Shown piece after piece: positions 43,198 to 51,566 of a stretch of 64,000 nt of DNA (position 1 is its first letter; every line of letters begins with the position of its first letter). Position numbers and translations under genes: made by a program. The DNA comes from Methylobacterium terrae (GTDB lineage Bacteria > Pseudomonadota > Alphaproteobacteria > Rhizobiales > Beijerinckiaceae): positions 2,864,501-2,928,500 of the forward strand of contig NZ_CP029553.1 in NCBI RefSeq assembly GCF_003173755.1, in the 5' to 3' direction. The notes below the pieces were generated by a model that made no database searches, was not told where the DNA came from, and saw only the letters and a list, made by a program, of their open reading frames with translations.

Positions 43198-43543
43198 CAC
43201 CGCCGGCGGCGGCAAGCGGGCCGAAGATGGCCTCGATCGCGTCGAGCTGGTCATCCGTGGCTCTGGTCAAGTCGACGATGGGGATGGGGCCGCCGTTGGG
43301 GCCGGCGTGGCGATGGGCCTGGGTGGCCTTGCCGTACCCGCGGTCGAGGATGTGGTTGGCGGCGGCGACCCGGGCCGAGTCGTTCTCGCTCTTCGCAGCC
43401 ACCTCGGCGAGGGTCCTGATCGCGAGGTCAGTGTAGTCGCGGGCGATCTCCTGGATGGTCCCTCGCTGCTCCAGCGTTGCGGCATTTTTCCGGCCTGCGG
43501 GCCTGCCCGCACCGGAACGCTTACCGCCGTGGCGGCCCTTCAT
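43154..43543 (-). CDS. Small terminase-like protein of the outer prophage
   Basis: 129 aa. Basic glycine-rich start (MKGRHGGKRSGAGRPAGRKN), typical of phage small terminases and DUF-type packaging proteins, then a helical core with YTDLAIRTLAEVAAKSENDS and VAAANHILDRGYGKATQAH, the common 'ANxILDRGYGKA' signature. Acidic tail. It overlaps terL. Confidence 0.82.
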   Translation of the reverse strand: MKGRHGGKRSGAGRPAGRKNAATLEQRGTIQEIARDYTDLAIRTLAEVAAKSENDSARVAAANHILDRGYGKATQAHRHAGPNGGPIPIVDLTRATDDQLDAIEAIFGPLAAAGGDDGGDPGGEGEASG

Positions 43544-43561
43544 CTTGAATCCTGCTTGATT

Positions 43562-43828
43562 TTAGCCAGGCTCGAAAACCGAGCCGTCCTCGAACTCGAT
43601 ACGCTTGACGCGCTTGAAGAGGCCGCGCGGGTCGTTGGGGTCGGCGCAGACGAAGTGGGCGTCGCAGGTGGCCTGCATGTGAGGCATCGCCAGTTGCAGC
43701 GCCGCCTGCGCGACCTCCGTCTCCGCGGTGTGAGACCAGGAGACCGCTGTAGCGCCGCGGATCTCGCGTCCGGTCTCCACGTCGTAGATGCGTGTTCGAA
43801 CGCCGTCGCTCTCGATGCGGGTTCGCAT
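43562..43828 (-). CDS. Small protein ahead of terminase, unknown function
   Basis: 88 aa; GAGG precedes the ATG. Sequence MRTRIESDGVRTRIYDVETG begins a beta-rich domain; two cysteines in QATCDAHFVCADP. First gene of the late operon downstream of the candidate late promoter. Not recognised. Confidence 0.65.
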   Translation of the reverse strand: MRTRIESDGVRTRIYDVETGREIRGATAVSWSHTAETEVAQAALQLAMPHMQATCDAHFVCADPNDPRGLFKRVKRIEFEDGSVFEPG

Positions 43829-44181
43829 AGTGGCCTCGCTGAAGTGTTGCAGCCTTGCCGATGACGACCGCGCCAGATACATCAGGAGCACTGCTGCTCT
43901 TCGCGAACTCGGCTGGCAGTGTCGAGCACTCGCGGGGAGAGTCACGGCAGGCCGTGGCCTCATCGCAGACGGTGTCTGAGAAGGTCGAGCGCTAGGAGTC
44001 CCCAGAACCTGAGGACCAACCGACGCGACCGATCGAGGATTGCCCCACGGGTCCGCTTGGGGTGTTTCTAGAGCACAACGACGGCGCCGATGCTCTCATG
44101 AACAGGGCGAGTTCTGTATCGATGAGGCGCTAGTCCGCAACCTTTGGGTCTGCGGCCGGTCGCGACCCGAGGTTCTCTCCC
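43829..44181. other. Leader region of the late operon
   Basis: About 350 bp between the first late gene and a small + strand frame, with no convincing gene on either strand. If transcription starts near 44435 leftward, this is the distal part of a leader of about 600 nt, long enough for antitermination control. No U-rich terminator is visible on the minus strand here. Confidence 0.4.
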
Positions 44182-44277
44182 ATGAGGAATTCTCGAGTCA
44201 AAGCCAACATCACGATTAAGATTGACCTGGCAGCTTGCCTCCTGGCGGTCGCCGCGATCATCAAGGTCTTGATGTAG
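44182..44277 (+). CDS. 31-aa membrane peptide
   Basis: MRNSRVKANITIKIDLAACL, then a hydrophobic stretch ending IIKVLM. A perfect hairpin terminator follows 5 bp after the stop, which supports expression as a small gene. Size and pattern resemble short single-span peptides common in these bacteria; the ribosome site is weak. Confidence 0.5.
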   Translation: MRNSRVKANITIKIDLAACLLAVAAIIKVLM

Positions 44278-44282
44278 GCCGG

Positions 44283-44317
44283 CGGGGTGTCGTCGAAGGG
44301 CGACACCCCGTTTGCTT
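44283..44317 (+). terminator. Intrinsic terminator after the 31-aa gene
   Basis: CGGGGTGTCG pairs exactly with 44301-44310, loop of 8 nt, followed by TTTGCTTT on the + strand. On the minus strand the hairpin has no U-tract. Confidence 0.75.
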
Positions 44318-44441
44318 TCGGCCACAAGCCTCCATCACCACCCCCTGATGTACTCGGGAGCCGGGTCCACGGGCGCAACACACATCCCCGCAGGGCAGGT
44401 CACACGGTGGGCATCCTTGGTCGCGAACGACCCGAGGCATG

Positions 44442-44469
44442 CATATACTCCCGCATCCCCCAGAGTCAA
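44442..44469 (-). promoter_or_regulatory. Candidate leftward late promoter
   Basis: On the minus strand TTGACT (44469-44464), a 16-bp spacer, then TATATG (44447-44442). It overlaps the stop codon of the NusG-like gene and points at the terminase genes. This is the best sigma70-like match I found in the late leader. Confidence 0.55.
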
Positions 44470-45167
44470 GCCGCATGACTCATTCTTTCCACCTGTCCGA
44501 CTTCTAGCGCGACCGGCGTCCCACGCCCGAAGATGTTGACGCTGACTTTCAGGTGCTGTGACTCAGAGTCAATTTCTTCGATCACAGCACTGAACGAGGC
44601 GAACGGCCCGTCGACCACCCGCACGGTCTCGCCCACCTCGTAGTCCTCGGCGCGGCAGCCGCCAGTTTTCTGCCTCTCATCCCGCGGTATGGAGCCCCCG
44701 AGCGTGCCGGTGAACGTGTTCAACTCTTCCGCCGTGACCTGCTCGAACTTCTCGTTTCTGTAGCGGATGCCCTGCATCTCGATATCGAACTTTTCCCGTA
44801 GCTTGTGCGCGTCATCCTCCGGTGCCAGCCCGACGAACAGCAGGCCCTTGAACAGCGGCATCCGCGTCCGGACAGCCCTACCCGACCGAATCTGCACCAC
44901 GTCCTCGGATAGGCGCAGGGACGGGATTTCGCTGGCCGCCAGGCGCTCGCCCAGCACCTTCGCCTTGCCCACCCGAGCATCGACGAGATGCCACCGCCGT
45001 CCGGCCATGTACGCCGCCTCGTCGGCCTCCGCCCGCTGCCTGCGCTCCGCCCGCTCCTGGGCGGTCTGGTCGCGCTGACCCTGCGCGGCGTGCTCGGCCG
45101 AGCGCCGGCGCTTGTCGCGGCGGCGGCGCTTGGCGTTGAGCCGGGTCTTGGTGGTCGGACTCGACAT
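44466..45167 (-). CDS. NusG-like transcription antitermination protein
   Basis: 233 aa; the ATG overlaps the previous stop. A basic N-terminal extension (about 1-55, rich in Arg and Gln) precedes an NGN-like domain (about 58-150: [32 protein letters not shown]) and a C-terminal KOW domain (about 176-230: [20 protein letters not shown]). NusG paralogues such as RfaH keep polymerase moving through long operons. Encoded directly ahead of the late promoter, it is a good candidate for the late-gene activator of this phage, a role filled by Q in lambda. The N-terminal extension is unusual. Confidence 0.85.
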   Translation of the reverse strand: MSSPTTKTRLNAKRRRRDKRRRSAEHAAQGQRDQTAQERAERRQRAEADEAAYMAGRRWHLVDARVGKAKVLGERLAASEIPSLRLSEDVVQIRSGRAVRTRMPLFKGLLFVGLAPEDDAHKLREKFDIEMQGIRYRNEKFEQVTAEELNTFTGTLGGSIPRDERQKTGGCRAEDYEVGETVRVVDGPFASFSAVIEEIDSESQHLKVSVNIFGRGTPVALEVGQVERMSHAA

Positions 45168-45430
45168 CACTCGACCTCCAGGCGCACGGGGGTGTTGTTG
45201 TCGCGGATGGTGGCGGTGCCTGCGACGGAAACGAACAGGCGCTCGGTGCGGGTGATGTAGGCGTAGCCGTCGTCCCGTGACTCGAGCCACAGGCGGTCGA
45301 CCATGACGCCGCCCTCGCGGGCCAGCCGCTCGCCGAACGCGTCGAGGTCGTCGTCGGGCACGCCGATCGGGAAAGCCAGGAGCCGCCCGTTGCCGACGGG
45401 GATTGTGCTCGTCCAGAACAGCACGACCAT
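45167..45430 (-). CDS. Small phage protein of unknown function
   Basis: 87 aa; GAGG stands ahead of the ATG at 45430. Start [20 protein letters not shown], then [20 protein letters not shown]. Mixed alpha/beta; coupled to the NusG-like gene by ATGA. Not recognised. Confidence 0.6.
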   Translation of the reverse strand: MVVLFWTSTIPVGNGRLLAFPIGVPDDDLDAFGERLAREGGVMVDRLWLESRDDGYAYITRTERLFVSVAGTATIRDNNTPVRLEVE

Positions 45431-45484
45431 GACGCGCCTCATACGCTGCAGGATGAGACCGGCGCCGGGGCGCCGGCCCGGGTG

Positions 45485-45568
45485 TCATCGGCGGAAGAGC
45501 AGGATCCAGAACGGTCCCACGATGCCCACGAGCATGACCACGAGGACGAACGCCGCGGGCCAGCCCAT
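45485..45568 (-). CDS. 27-aa membrane peptide
   Basis: The ATG overlaps the stop of the MucR-like gene (ATGA). Product [20 protein letters not shown], then a short basic end (LLFRR), so one membrane span. Coupling supports translation; function unknown. Confidence 0.45.
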   Translation of the reverse strand: MGWPAAFVLVVMLVGIVGPFWILLFRR

Positions 45569-45993
45569 CACGCCACCAGCCGCGGCCTGCGCCGGCTCTG
45601 CCCCAGCCCGCTCGACTTCGCGAGATCGCTCCGCTGCGCCGCGTAGTTCGCCGCGACCATCGGGTAGTCAGCCGGCAGGCCCCACTTCTCGCGGTACTGC
45701 TCCGGGGTCAGTCCGCGGCCGGCGAGGTGCCGCTTCAGCGTCTTGTACGGCCGGCCGTCCTCGAGGCTGATGATGTGCTCCGGGGTGACCGTCTTGCGGA
45801 TCGGGATGGGCGGGGTGGGGCGCTCCTCGACCGGCGCGGCCGGCGCGCCGAGCCCTGCCAGCGCCCCGTGCACCGAGGCGATCAGCCCGGGCAGCTCGGC
45901 CGCCGGGACCGAGTTGTGCCGGACGTAGGAGGCGACGAGGCCGGCCGAGAGGGCGACGAGGTCGGAAGCGTCGAGGGTGTCGTGGTCGGACAT
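45568..45993 (-). CDS. MucR/Ros-family transcriptional regulator
   Basis: 141 aa; AGGAG precedes the ATG. The family hallmark [20 protein letters not shown] at the start and, later, [20 protein letters not shown] followed by [20 protein letters not shown] is unmistakable. The usual zinc finger is degenerate: the first Cys is Ser76 (HIISLEDG), D79 and H89 remain, and the last ligand position is not His. MucR proteins without zinc are known, so it may still bind DNA through AT-rich sites. A phage-borne copy could rewire host genes. Confidence 0.88.
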   Translation of the reverse strand: MSDHDTLDASDLVALSAGLVASYVRHNSVPAAELPGLIASVHGALAGLGAPAAPVEERPTPPIPIRKTVTPEHIISLEDGRPYKTLKRHLAGRGLTPEQYREKWGLPADYPMVAANYAAQRSDLAKSSGLGQSRRRPRLVA

Positions 45994-46110
45994 GGGTTGC
46001 TCCTGGTGGGGCGGCTCGGGCCGCCCGGGGTTTGCCCGCGGTGGCGGGATTCGGGGGTCAGGCGGCGTTCGACCCGCTGCCCGGCTCAGTGACGCGAAGG
46101 GTGGTCGCCT

Positions 46111-46523
46111 GGACAGCCGTCCGGACATCGAGCGGACAGGCTGCCGGAGGGACGGCGCCTTCCGGGCGCTGTCCCGTCGAGCCGCGAAGTCTCGCCTCGT
46201 CTCGGATGATCTTCTCCAGTTCTACCACCCTGAACCTCCTAACTACATCTAGAACCTTACGAGGGTAGTAAACACAGGGCCGGAGGCCCTGTTTACTACC
46301 CGAGGAGTATTACTCCCCGCATGCGCGCGAGGCCGGACAAGTCCGGACAGACTTCGGACAAACGGCTTGTCCGGCGGCTCTCGTTTCATGGCTAAGTCGT
46401 TGATTTTGCTCTGGACATTTCCGGACAGGGTTTGGACAAGATCCGGATTGAGGGCACGGGGAGGGTCGGTGCGATGCACGTCCTCTTGTCCGATCCTGTC
46501 CGGGTTTTGTCCGGGCCTTGTCC
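46111..46523. repeat. TGTCC iteron cluster, candidate replication origin of the outer prophage
   Basis: Fifteen copies of GGACA or its complement TGTCC: four at 46111-46174 and eleven at 46335-46523, most in the wider form TTGTCCGG. Between the two groups a long hairpin lies at 46263-46291. The cluster starts just past the 3' end of the primase-helicase gene, the same layout as the GTAGC array of the nested element. Direct repeats at such density beside a replication gene suggest initiator binding; the initiator is not identified. Confidence 0.65.
46263..46301. terminator. Long hairpin between iteron groups
   Basis: GGGTAGTAAAC and, after a 2-nt bulge, AGGGCC pair with the inverted copy ending at 46301, giving a 17-bp stem around a short loop. 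It could end leftward transcription from the replication gene or be part of the origin structure. No U-tract. Confidence 0.5.
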
Positions 46524-46540
46524 GGCGTTCGGCGGGGCTC

Positions 46541-48529
46541 CTAGCTGCTGTCGGCCCTCCTCAGGATCGGCCACACGAAGTCCCCTTCGACGCCGATGCG
46601 GCGCTCGGCCCGCAGCGTGTCCATGGCGCGCTGGAAGGCCTTGCGGAGGGCGTCGTCGGTGGATCCGGGGGCGACGAGGTTCTGCCGGCCGCATTCCTGC
46701 TGCCAGGCCTCAAGCGTCGTGCAGGCCCGTTGGTGGCCCGCGATGAACCGGCGCTCGCCGCGCTCGTCGCAGTGGTTGAAGAGGATGTTGTAGGCGTTGA
46801 GCGCCTGGGGCGGCAGCTTGCGCTGAGGCCGCGCCGCACTCGAAAACTTCTGTTCGACCGGCTCGACGAGGCAGCTGGTGATCGCGTCGCCGTCGCCGTC
46901 GAGGCCGATGACCTGGCTCTTGAGCGAGAACCCGAAGGTCTGGCCGTCCTCCTCGTCCTTCTGCTTGGCGACCTTCCAGCGGTTGCCGGCGCCGTCCTCG
47001 CTGCGCTCGACCTCGATCATGAAGTCCAGGGCGCCGCGGAGCGAGGAGTGCCCGCGCTCGCGCGTGCCGCTCGCGTTCATGTGGTGAACCGGGACGATGG
47101 TGGCGCCGCTCACGGAAGCCTGAAGCCGGGAGCAGTTCCGGATCAGGGCGCCCATGTCCTCGGGCGCGTTCTCATCGCCGCCGGCGAGCACGCGGTTGAG
47201 GGTATCGACAAAGACGAGGCCCAGGCCCACGCCGCTGCGCTCGCGCATCAGGCGGTCGATGTTCTGGAGCTCGGCGCAGAGCGGGCCGGTGTCGCCGTCA
47301 TCGGTGCGCAGGTCCACGGCGCTCGGGATGAGCACGAAGGGGTGCTCCGCGAGATTGTCGACGCGGTAGCGCTTCAGCAGGGCCTCGACCCGCTTCACGA
47401 ACCCGGTCTGGCCCTCGGCCGCGATGTAGGCGACGCCGATCGGGTGCACCCGCCGGCCGAACCACCGCGAATCGTCGCCCTCGATGCGGGCGAGCACTGA
47501 CACGGTGAAGGCGAGGTCGAGCGCGAGGAAGCTCTTGCCGCAGCCGGGCTGCCCGACGAAGGCGCCGAAGCCCCGGGCGGGGATCAGGCCCTTCACGATC
47601 CAGGGCGCCGACGAGACGCGGCCCGGGATCTCGTTTAGCCACAGCGCGCCGTAGCGCGACTGCCAGGGCGCCTCGCCGGGCCGGAGAGCGGTGGTCTCAA
47701 CGAGGTGATACAGCTCCTCGGCCGAGCCGCCCCGATCGAGCCAGACCGTGACGTCGTCCTTGGGCCCGAGGCCCGGCAGGTCGAGAGTACGGATCCTGGA
47801 GGCGATGCCGGCGAGCTTGCCCGCGACGAGGTCGCGGTGCTTCAGGCCCGCCTCGTCGTTGTCCGGCACGATCACGACGTCGGCGCCGGCGAAGTGCTCG
47901 CACAGCTCGTCGGCCCACTTGCCGGCGCCCATCGGGTTGCAGGTCGCCGGGATGCCGCGCAGCGCGAGCGAATCGACGTCCTTCTCGCCCTCGACGATGA
48001 ACACGACGCGCTCGAGCGCGATGGCCTCGGCGAGCTCCGGCAGGCGGTACGGCAGCAGGCGGACGCCCTTGACCGACCAGACCCAGCCGTCGCGGATGCT
48101 GCCGGGCTCGTCGCCCGGCCCGGGCCGGCGCCGCTGGCGGAAGGTCTTCGGCTCCATCCGGACGACCTGGAAGCCCAGAGTGCCGGCCTCGTCCTGGTAG
48201 TCGTAGGTCGCGACGATGCGCGAGCGCTGGCTGGCGGAAGACGGCGCGGGCGACCGGTCCGGCATGTCGATGCCGTGGTCGCGCATCCACTCGACGGCGC
48301 CGCCGTTCTTCAGGCCCAGCCGGGCCTCGATCAGCTTCAGGACGCCGCCGCCCTGGGTCGCCTCGTGGTCGTAGAAAGTGCCCTTGGCGAGGTCGACCGA
48401 GACCGACCCGTGCGAGCCGAAGCGCAGCTCGGTCGCCGAGGACAGCCGGGCGTTGGGCTCGCCGAGGATCAGGCGGGCCACCGCCTTCATGTGCACGGCG
48501 AAGTCGTCGCGGTCGGCCATGGCGATCAT
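46541..48529 (-). CDS. TOPRIM-AAA primase-helicase
   Basis: 662 aa (ATG at 48529, ATGA-coupled; an ATG three codons later has a better ribosome site). N-terminal primase-like region with TFYDHEATQGGGVLKLI (about 51-67), TOPRIM domain with VEGEKD at 179-184 and PDNDEAG at 222-228, then a RecA-like ATPase with Walker A GQPGCGKS at 326-333 and Walker B VFVDTLNR at 439-446, then VPVHHMNASG. This joins priming and unwinding in one protein, as in many phage and plasmid RepA/primase fusions. It should replicate the phage from the adjacent iterons. Confidence 0.9.
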   Translation of the reverse strand: MIAMADRDDFAVHMKAVARLILGEPNARLSSATELRFGSHGSVSVDLAKGTFYDHEATQGGGVLKLIEARLGLKNGGAVEWMRDHGIDMPDRSPAPSSASQRSRIVATYDYQDEAGTLGFQVVRMEPKTFRQRRRPGPGDEPGSIRDGWVWSVKGVRLLPYRLPELAEAIALERVVFIVEGEKDVDSLALRGIPATCNPMGAGKWADELCEHFAGADVVIVPDNDEAGLKHRDLVAGKLAGIASRIRTLDLPGLGPKDDVTVWLDRGGSAEELYHLVETTALRPGEAPWQSRYGALWLNEIPGRVSSAPWIVKGLIPARGFGAFVGQPGCGKSFLALDLAFTVSVLARIEGDDSRWFGRRVHPIGVAYIAAEGQTGFVKRVEALLKRYRVDNLAEHPFVLIPSAVDLRTDDGDTGPLCAELQNIDRLMRERSGVGLGLVFVDTLNRVLAGGDENAPEDMGALIRNCSRLQASVSGATIVPVHHMNASGTRERGHSSLRGALDFMIEVERSEDGAGNRWKVAKQKDEEDGQTFGFSLKSQVIGLDGDGDAITSCLVEPVEQKFSSAARPQRKLPPQALNAYNILFNHCDERGERRFIAGHQRACTTLEAWQQECGRQNLVAPGSTDDALRKAFQRAMDTLRAERRIGVEGDFVWPILRRADSS

Positions 48530-49113
48530 TCCGCTGCCATGGGGGCGGGAGGGGCGACATCGAAGCGGCCAGCCTCGCGACCCCAGGCCTCCCAGCCAGG
48601 CCGGGTCTGGCGCGAGAAGAGATCTGCACGGCGAGCGGGCCCGAACAGCGTCTCGGCCATCGCGTAGGCCTCGTCGGGCTTGCGCGAGTGCTCGCGGCGC
48701 GGCGCCTCGAGCACGTTGCGGATGCTGCGAGAGCAGGTACGTGGCCTCCCGTGCTTGCCGAGCAGGAACGCCTCCGCGTTCCCGCGCAGCACGTAGCCCG
48801 GGCCCATGGCGAGCTTGCCCGAGGCCCCCCGCTTCACCCAGGGACCGCCCGTGACGTAGGCGAATCCCCAGCACTTCATGACGTGCAGGGCATCAGGAAG
48901 CATCGGATAGGTGGCCCAGAGCCACAGCCACGCGTCGCCGCGCGCAAGATGGCTGACCGGGAGGGCCCCGATCTCCGCCGTCGGCATGCAGGCGTACTGC
49001 GCCTTGGCGTTCTTCGTGTTCCCGCCCTCGGACCAGTTATCGAAGGACCACGGCGGATCCGCCATGATGACGTCGAATGAAAGAGGCGGCAGAGCGCCGA
49101 ACGGCCACGTCAT
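48526..49113 (-). CDS. MT-A70-type adenine methyltransferase
   Basis: 195 aa. ADPPWSFDNWSEGGN carries the DPPW catalytic motif (about residues 18-21), then AWLWLWATYPMLPDALHVMK, GGPWVKRGASGKLAMGPGYV and GNAEAFLLGKHGRP. These are the segments of MT-A70 family proteins, which in phages probably methylate adenine in DNA to avoid host restriction. ATGA overlaps with genes on both sides. Confidence 0.88.
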   Translation of the reverse strand: MTWPFGALPPLSFDVIMADPPWSFDNWSEGGNTKNAKAQYACMPTAEIGALPVSHLARGDAWLWLWATYPMLPDALHVMKCWGFAYVTGGPWVKRGASGKLAMGPGYVLRGNAEAFLLGKHGRPRTCSRSIRNVLEAPRREHSRKPDEAYAMAETLFGPARRADLFSRQTRPGWEAWGREAGRFDVAPPAPMAAE

Positions 49114-49310
49114 GCCGCCGCCCTCCGCCGCCGCGCCCACATCGCCTCGGGCAGGAGCATGATGGAGCGGTCGAGTATTCGCGTGCCGGTCTCTGTCCCG
49201 TCGACGTGCCAGGACCGAGCGATGAACTGGTGGCGCTCGCCGTAGTCGAGGGCGTCGGCGTAGGTGCCGCAGAACAGAGGGCGGCCTTCCTGAAGGAGGA
49301 TCCAGGTCAT
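49110..49310 (-). CDS. Small phage protein of unknown function
   Basis: 66 aa, MTWILLQEGRPLFCGTYADA at the start; contains RSWHVDGTETGTRILDRSIM. Coupled by ATGA to the resolvase gene before it and the methyltransferase gene after it. Not recognised. Confidence 0.6.
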   Translation of the reverse strand: MTWILLQEGRPLFCGTYADALDYGERHQFIARSWHVDGTETGTRILDRSIMLLPEAMWARRRRAAA

Positions 49311-49864
49311 GCCGCACCTCGCTTCAACAGATAGGGATGAACCGGTGGTGTGAGATCAGGCGCCCATTGCTGGCTCGCCCACCACCACCCGGCGCCGGCA
49401 TCAGCGGCATCAAGGCTCGGTGGATTCCATCCGAGCGCCCGGCAGGTGTCGCGCGCCAGCGGTTTCGCGACCTTGCCCGGCAAATTGCCGTTGCCGAGGA
49501 AGGCCGCCCGCACGGTCGAGACGGCGACACGGCGCACCATGACGCGACGCGCCCGCGCGAAGCCGGTGATGCAGGCCCACAGGCATTTCGTGACGAGCTC
49601 TGATTCCGCGTTCTTCTCGCCGGTCTTGCCGGTGAAGATCGGTGCCTCGACCACCAGGCGTAGGTCTCCGGCCTCGACCGCCTCGCGCTCGACATAGAGG
49701 CGATCGGCGATCCAGCCGACCGCCCGTCCCCAGGTGTCCTCCCAGTCGTCGTCCTCGCGGCGGAGGCGCGCGTCGTAGAGCCGGGGCGTCTGCCCGGGGC
49801 GGCCCTCGGCGACGCCGGTGTTGCCGGCGACGTCGAGGAACAGGATGATGCCGGTGTAGGCCAC
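49307..49864 (-). CDS. RuvC-like Holliday junction resolvase
   Basis: 185 aa. RNase H-like acidic residues are in place: D11 in LFLDVAGNTG, E73 in LVVEAPIF, and D152/D155 in LDAADAGAGW. This is the pattern of phage RuvC-type nucleases that resolve branched DNA before packaging. Size matches the family. It lies in the replication operon. Confidence 0.82.
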   Translation of the reverse strand: MAYTGIILFLDVAGNTGVAEGRPGQTPRLYDARLRREDDDWEDTWGRAVGWIADRLYVEREAVEAGDLRLVVEAPIFTGKTGEKNAESELVTKCLWACITGFARARRVMVRRVAVSTVRAAFLGNGNLPGKVAKPLARDTCRALGWNPPSLDAADAGAGWWWASQQWAPDLTPPVHPYLLKRGAA

Positions 49865-49874
49865 GCGCGCAGCC

Positions 49875-50354
49875 TCAGTTCAGCTTCGAGATGCCGGCGG
49901 TGATCCGGTTCGCGTTCTCGGTCGACACGGCGTCGAGGGCCGAGCCGCGATCCTTGCGCTCCTTCTCCCGGCGCTTCTGCGCGGGCGAACGCACGTCCTC
50001 CTCGCCGTCGGCCGGCAGGGCGGCCTGACCGAGCGGCGTGTCGGCGAGGTCGCCGAGCGCGTGCCGGATCTGGTCGTAGGAATCCTGCTCCTCGCCCTCC
50101 AGGGACTCGCGCAGGTCCTCGAGCTTGCGCGTGAGGGTGCGGGTCTTGATGACCGCCTTCAGCGCACGCCTCGGCAGGCCCCAGGCCTTCTTGGCCTCGT
50201 CGTAGACCGCCTTCGTCTCCTCGGCCAAGCCGGAGCACACGCGCATGTACTCCATGTGCGCGGCGTCCTTCTTCGCCGCGATGGCCTCAATGCGGGCGAC
50301 CGCCTCCTTCGTCCGCTCCGGGTTCGGGCCGTTGCCCTGCTGTGCCGCTGCCAT
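49875..50354 (-). CDS. Coiled-coil phage protein, unknown function
   Basis: 159 aa; AGGAG precedes the ATG. Mostly charged helix (VARIEAIAAKKDAAHMEYMR; RTLTRKLEDLRESLEGEEQD), basic near the end (SPAQKRREKERKDRG). In many alphaproteobacterial phages a protein of this kind (GapR-like or related) lies in the early operon; I see some general likeness (ERIEAIAAEKxxAxExxxxV pattern) but cannot confirm it. Confidence 0.65.
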   Translation of the reverse strand: MAAAQQGNGPNPERTKEAVARIEAIAAKKDAAHMEYMRVCSGLAEETKAVYDEAKKAWGLPRRALKAVIKTRTLTRKLEDLRESLEGEEQDSYDQIRHALGDLADTPLGQAALPADGEEDVRSPAQKRREKERKDRGSALDAVSTENANRITAGISKLN

Positions 50355-50367
50355 CGTCGAACTCCTG

Positions 50368-50613
50368 CTACTCGGGTTGCGAAGGGTGGACATCGCTCGA
50401 CAGCAGCGGCTCGGCCGCGGCGTCGGCGTGACGGGTGAGCATGCTGAAGGCCGCTTCAGGCCCGACGTTGTCCCGAACGAAGGCGGCACAGCTTGCGACC
50501 ACGGCCTCTGCGACGACGCCGGCCTCGGTCATGCCGTGCCGGCGGCTGAACTCGCCGAGCTCGGCCAGCATCTGCTGCCGGGTGACGTCGAAGAGGGCGA
50601 CCGGGTCGGACAT
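50368..50613 (-). CDS. Small phage protein, unknown function
   Basis: 81 aa, MSDPVALFDVTRQQMLAELG, helical, ending SSDVHPSQPE. Nearby GGxxxxA-rich helix GVVAEAVVASCAAFV is hydrophobic. Not recognised. Confidence 0.6.
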   Translation of the reverse strand: MSDPVALFDVTRQQMLAELGEFSRRHGMTEAGVVAEAVVASCAAFVRDNVGPEAAFSMLTRHADAAAEPLLSSDVHPSQPE

Positions 50614-50619
50614 GGTCGG

Positions 50620-50856
50620 TCAGGTCTCCGCCTTGGCTGCGGGCCGGTCCTCGCCGGCAGCGTCCAGCAGCAGCCGGCCGAGCCACCGAGCGACATCGCG
50701 CTCGACGATCTCGTCGACGGCGCCGGCAGGCCCGGACATGGCGAGCATGACCCTGTCGCCCCACGGGACGATCGTGATGCGGGCCGCGCCGACGGCCGAC
50801 AGGATGGTGATGCCGGCAGCGTCCGGGCGAACGCCGAAGATCACATCGTCAGCCAC
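50620..50856 (-). CDS. Small phage protein, unknown function
   Basis: 78 aa, with two beta-rich segments (DDVIFGVRPDAAGITILS; ARITIVPWGDRVMLAMSG) and a helical end. Its start overlaps the end of the preceding HTH gene. Not recognised. Confidence 0.6.
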   Translation of the reverse strand: MADDVIFGVRPDAAGITILSAVGAARITIVPWGDRVMLAMSGPAGAVDEIVERDVARWLGRLLLDAAGEDRPAAKAET

Positions 50857-51334
50857 GGCTCACCGCCTCCGCCGATCGGCGGCTTCCGGACGCCGCTCGC
50901 GGGTCCAGAGCCGCGGCAGCCACTCGCGCGCCGGCCTGTCGCCGATCATGCGCTCCTCGGCGAGCCGGCGGCGCCTGGCGCTCCACCAGCGCATCACCGC
51001 CCTCGCCAGCCTCATGACGCATCTCCTGCAGCGCTGCGGTCAGCGCCTCTTCGTGGTCGGCGGCGGCCTCGACCTTGGCGCAGAGCCGGTCGTAGGCGGC
51101 CGAGATGTTGAGCCAGTCGCGCATCTCGACGACGGCATCGGCGCGCCGCCCGATGAGCTTGCGCACCCAGTTCGGCGACCGGTCGATCTGGCCGGCCACG
51201 GTGTCGTAGGCCGCCATGCGCGAGCCGGAGCGCCAGTGCGCCTCGCGGAAGAGGGCGTGCACGAGGGGCAGCGCCTGGGATTGGGCGTCAGCGTTCGTGA
51301 ACATTGTCCGTCGCGTGGAGATCTTTGCCCGCAC
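50849..51334 (-). CDS. HTH-containing phage protein
   Basis: 161 aa from a GTG with AAGGA 8 bp ahead; an ATG ten codons in is possible. The centre AAYDTVAGQIDRSPNWVRKL looks like a helix-turn-helix, followed by a helical stretch (VVEMRDWLNISAAYDRLCAK). The C-terminus is Arg/Ala-rich and may be disordered. Probably a regulator in the leftward early operon. Confidence 0.62.
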   Translation of the reverse strand: MRAKISTRRTMFTNADAQSQALPLVHALFREAHWRSGSRMAAYDTVAGQIDRSPNWVRKLIGRRADAVVEMRDWLNISAAYDRLCAKVEAAADHEEALTAALQEMRHEAGEGGDALVERQAPPARRGAHDRRQAGARVAAAALDPRAASGSRRSAEAVSRG

Positions 51335-51566
51335 GGTGGGAGTCCTTTCCTGCAAGTTCCCTTGCGACAGAAGGAGCCCAGACATGAAGGAGGTTGATCG
51401 GAAGACGCACGAGTACGCAGGCGTGATCGGCAGCTTGCAGGCGACGACGATCACGCGAGAGGGGAGACCGCCGACGCCGGCCCGAGTGGGTGCGATGAGC
51501 GTCGGCGGCCCTCGCCCGCGGCCTGAGGGGGGCTGCCGCGGTGAGGGGGAGAGAGAGGGTCATGGC

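Noticed and set aside
46263..46301. Site-specific recombination site
   Set aside because: The long palindrome was considered as a res/dif-type site, but no recombinase is nearby and a terminator or origin structure is simpler.
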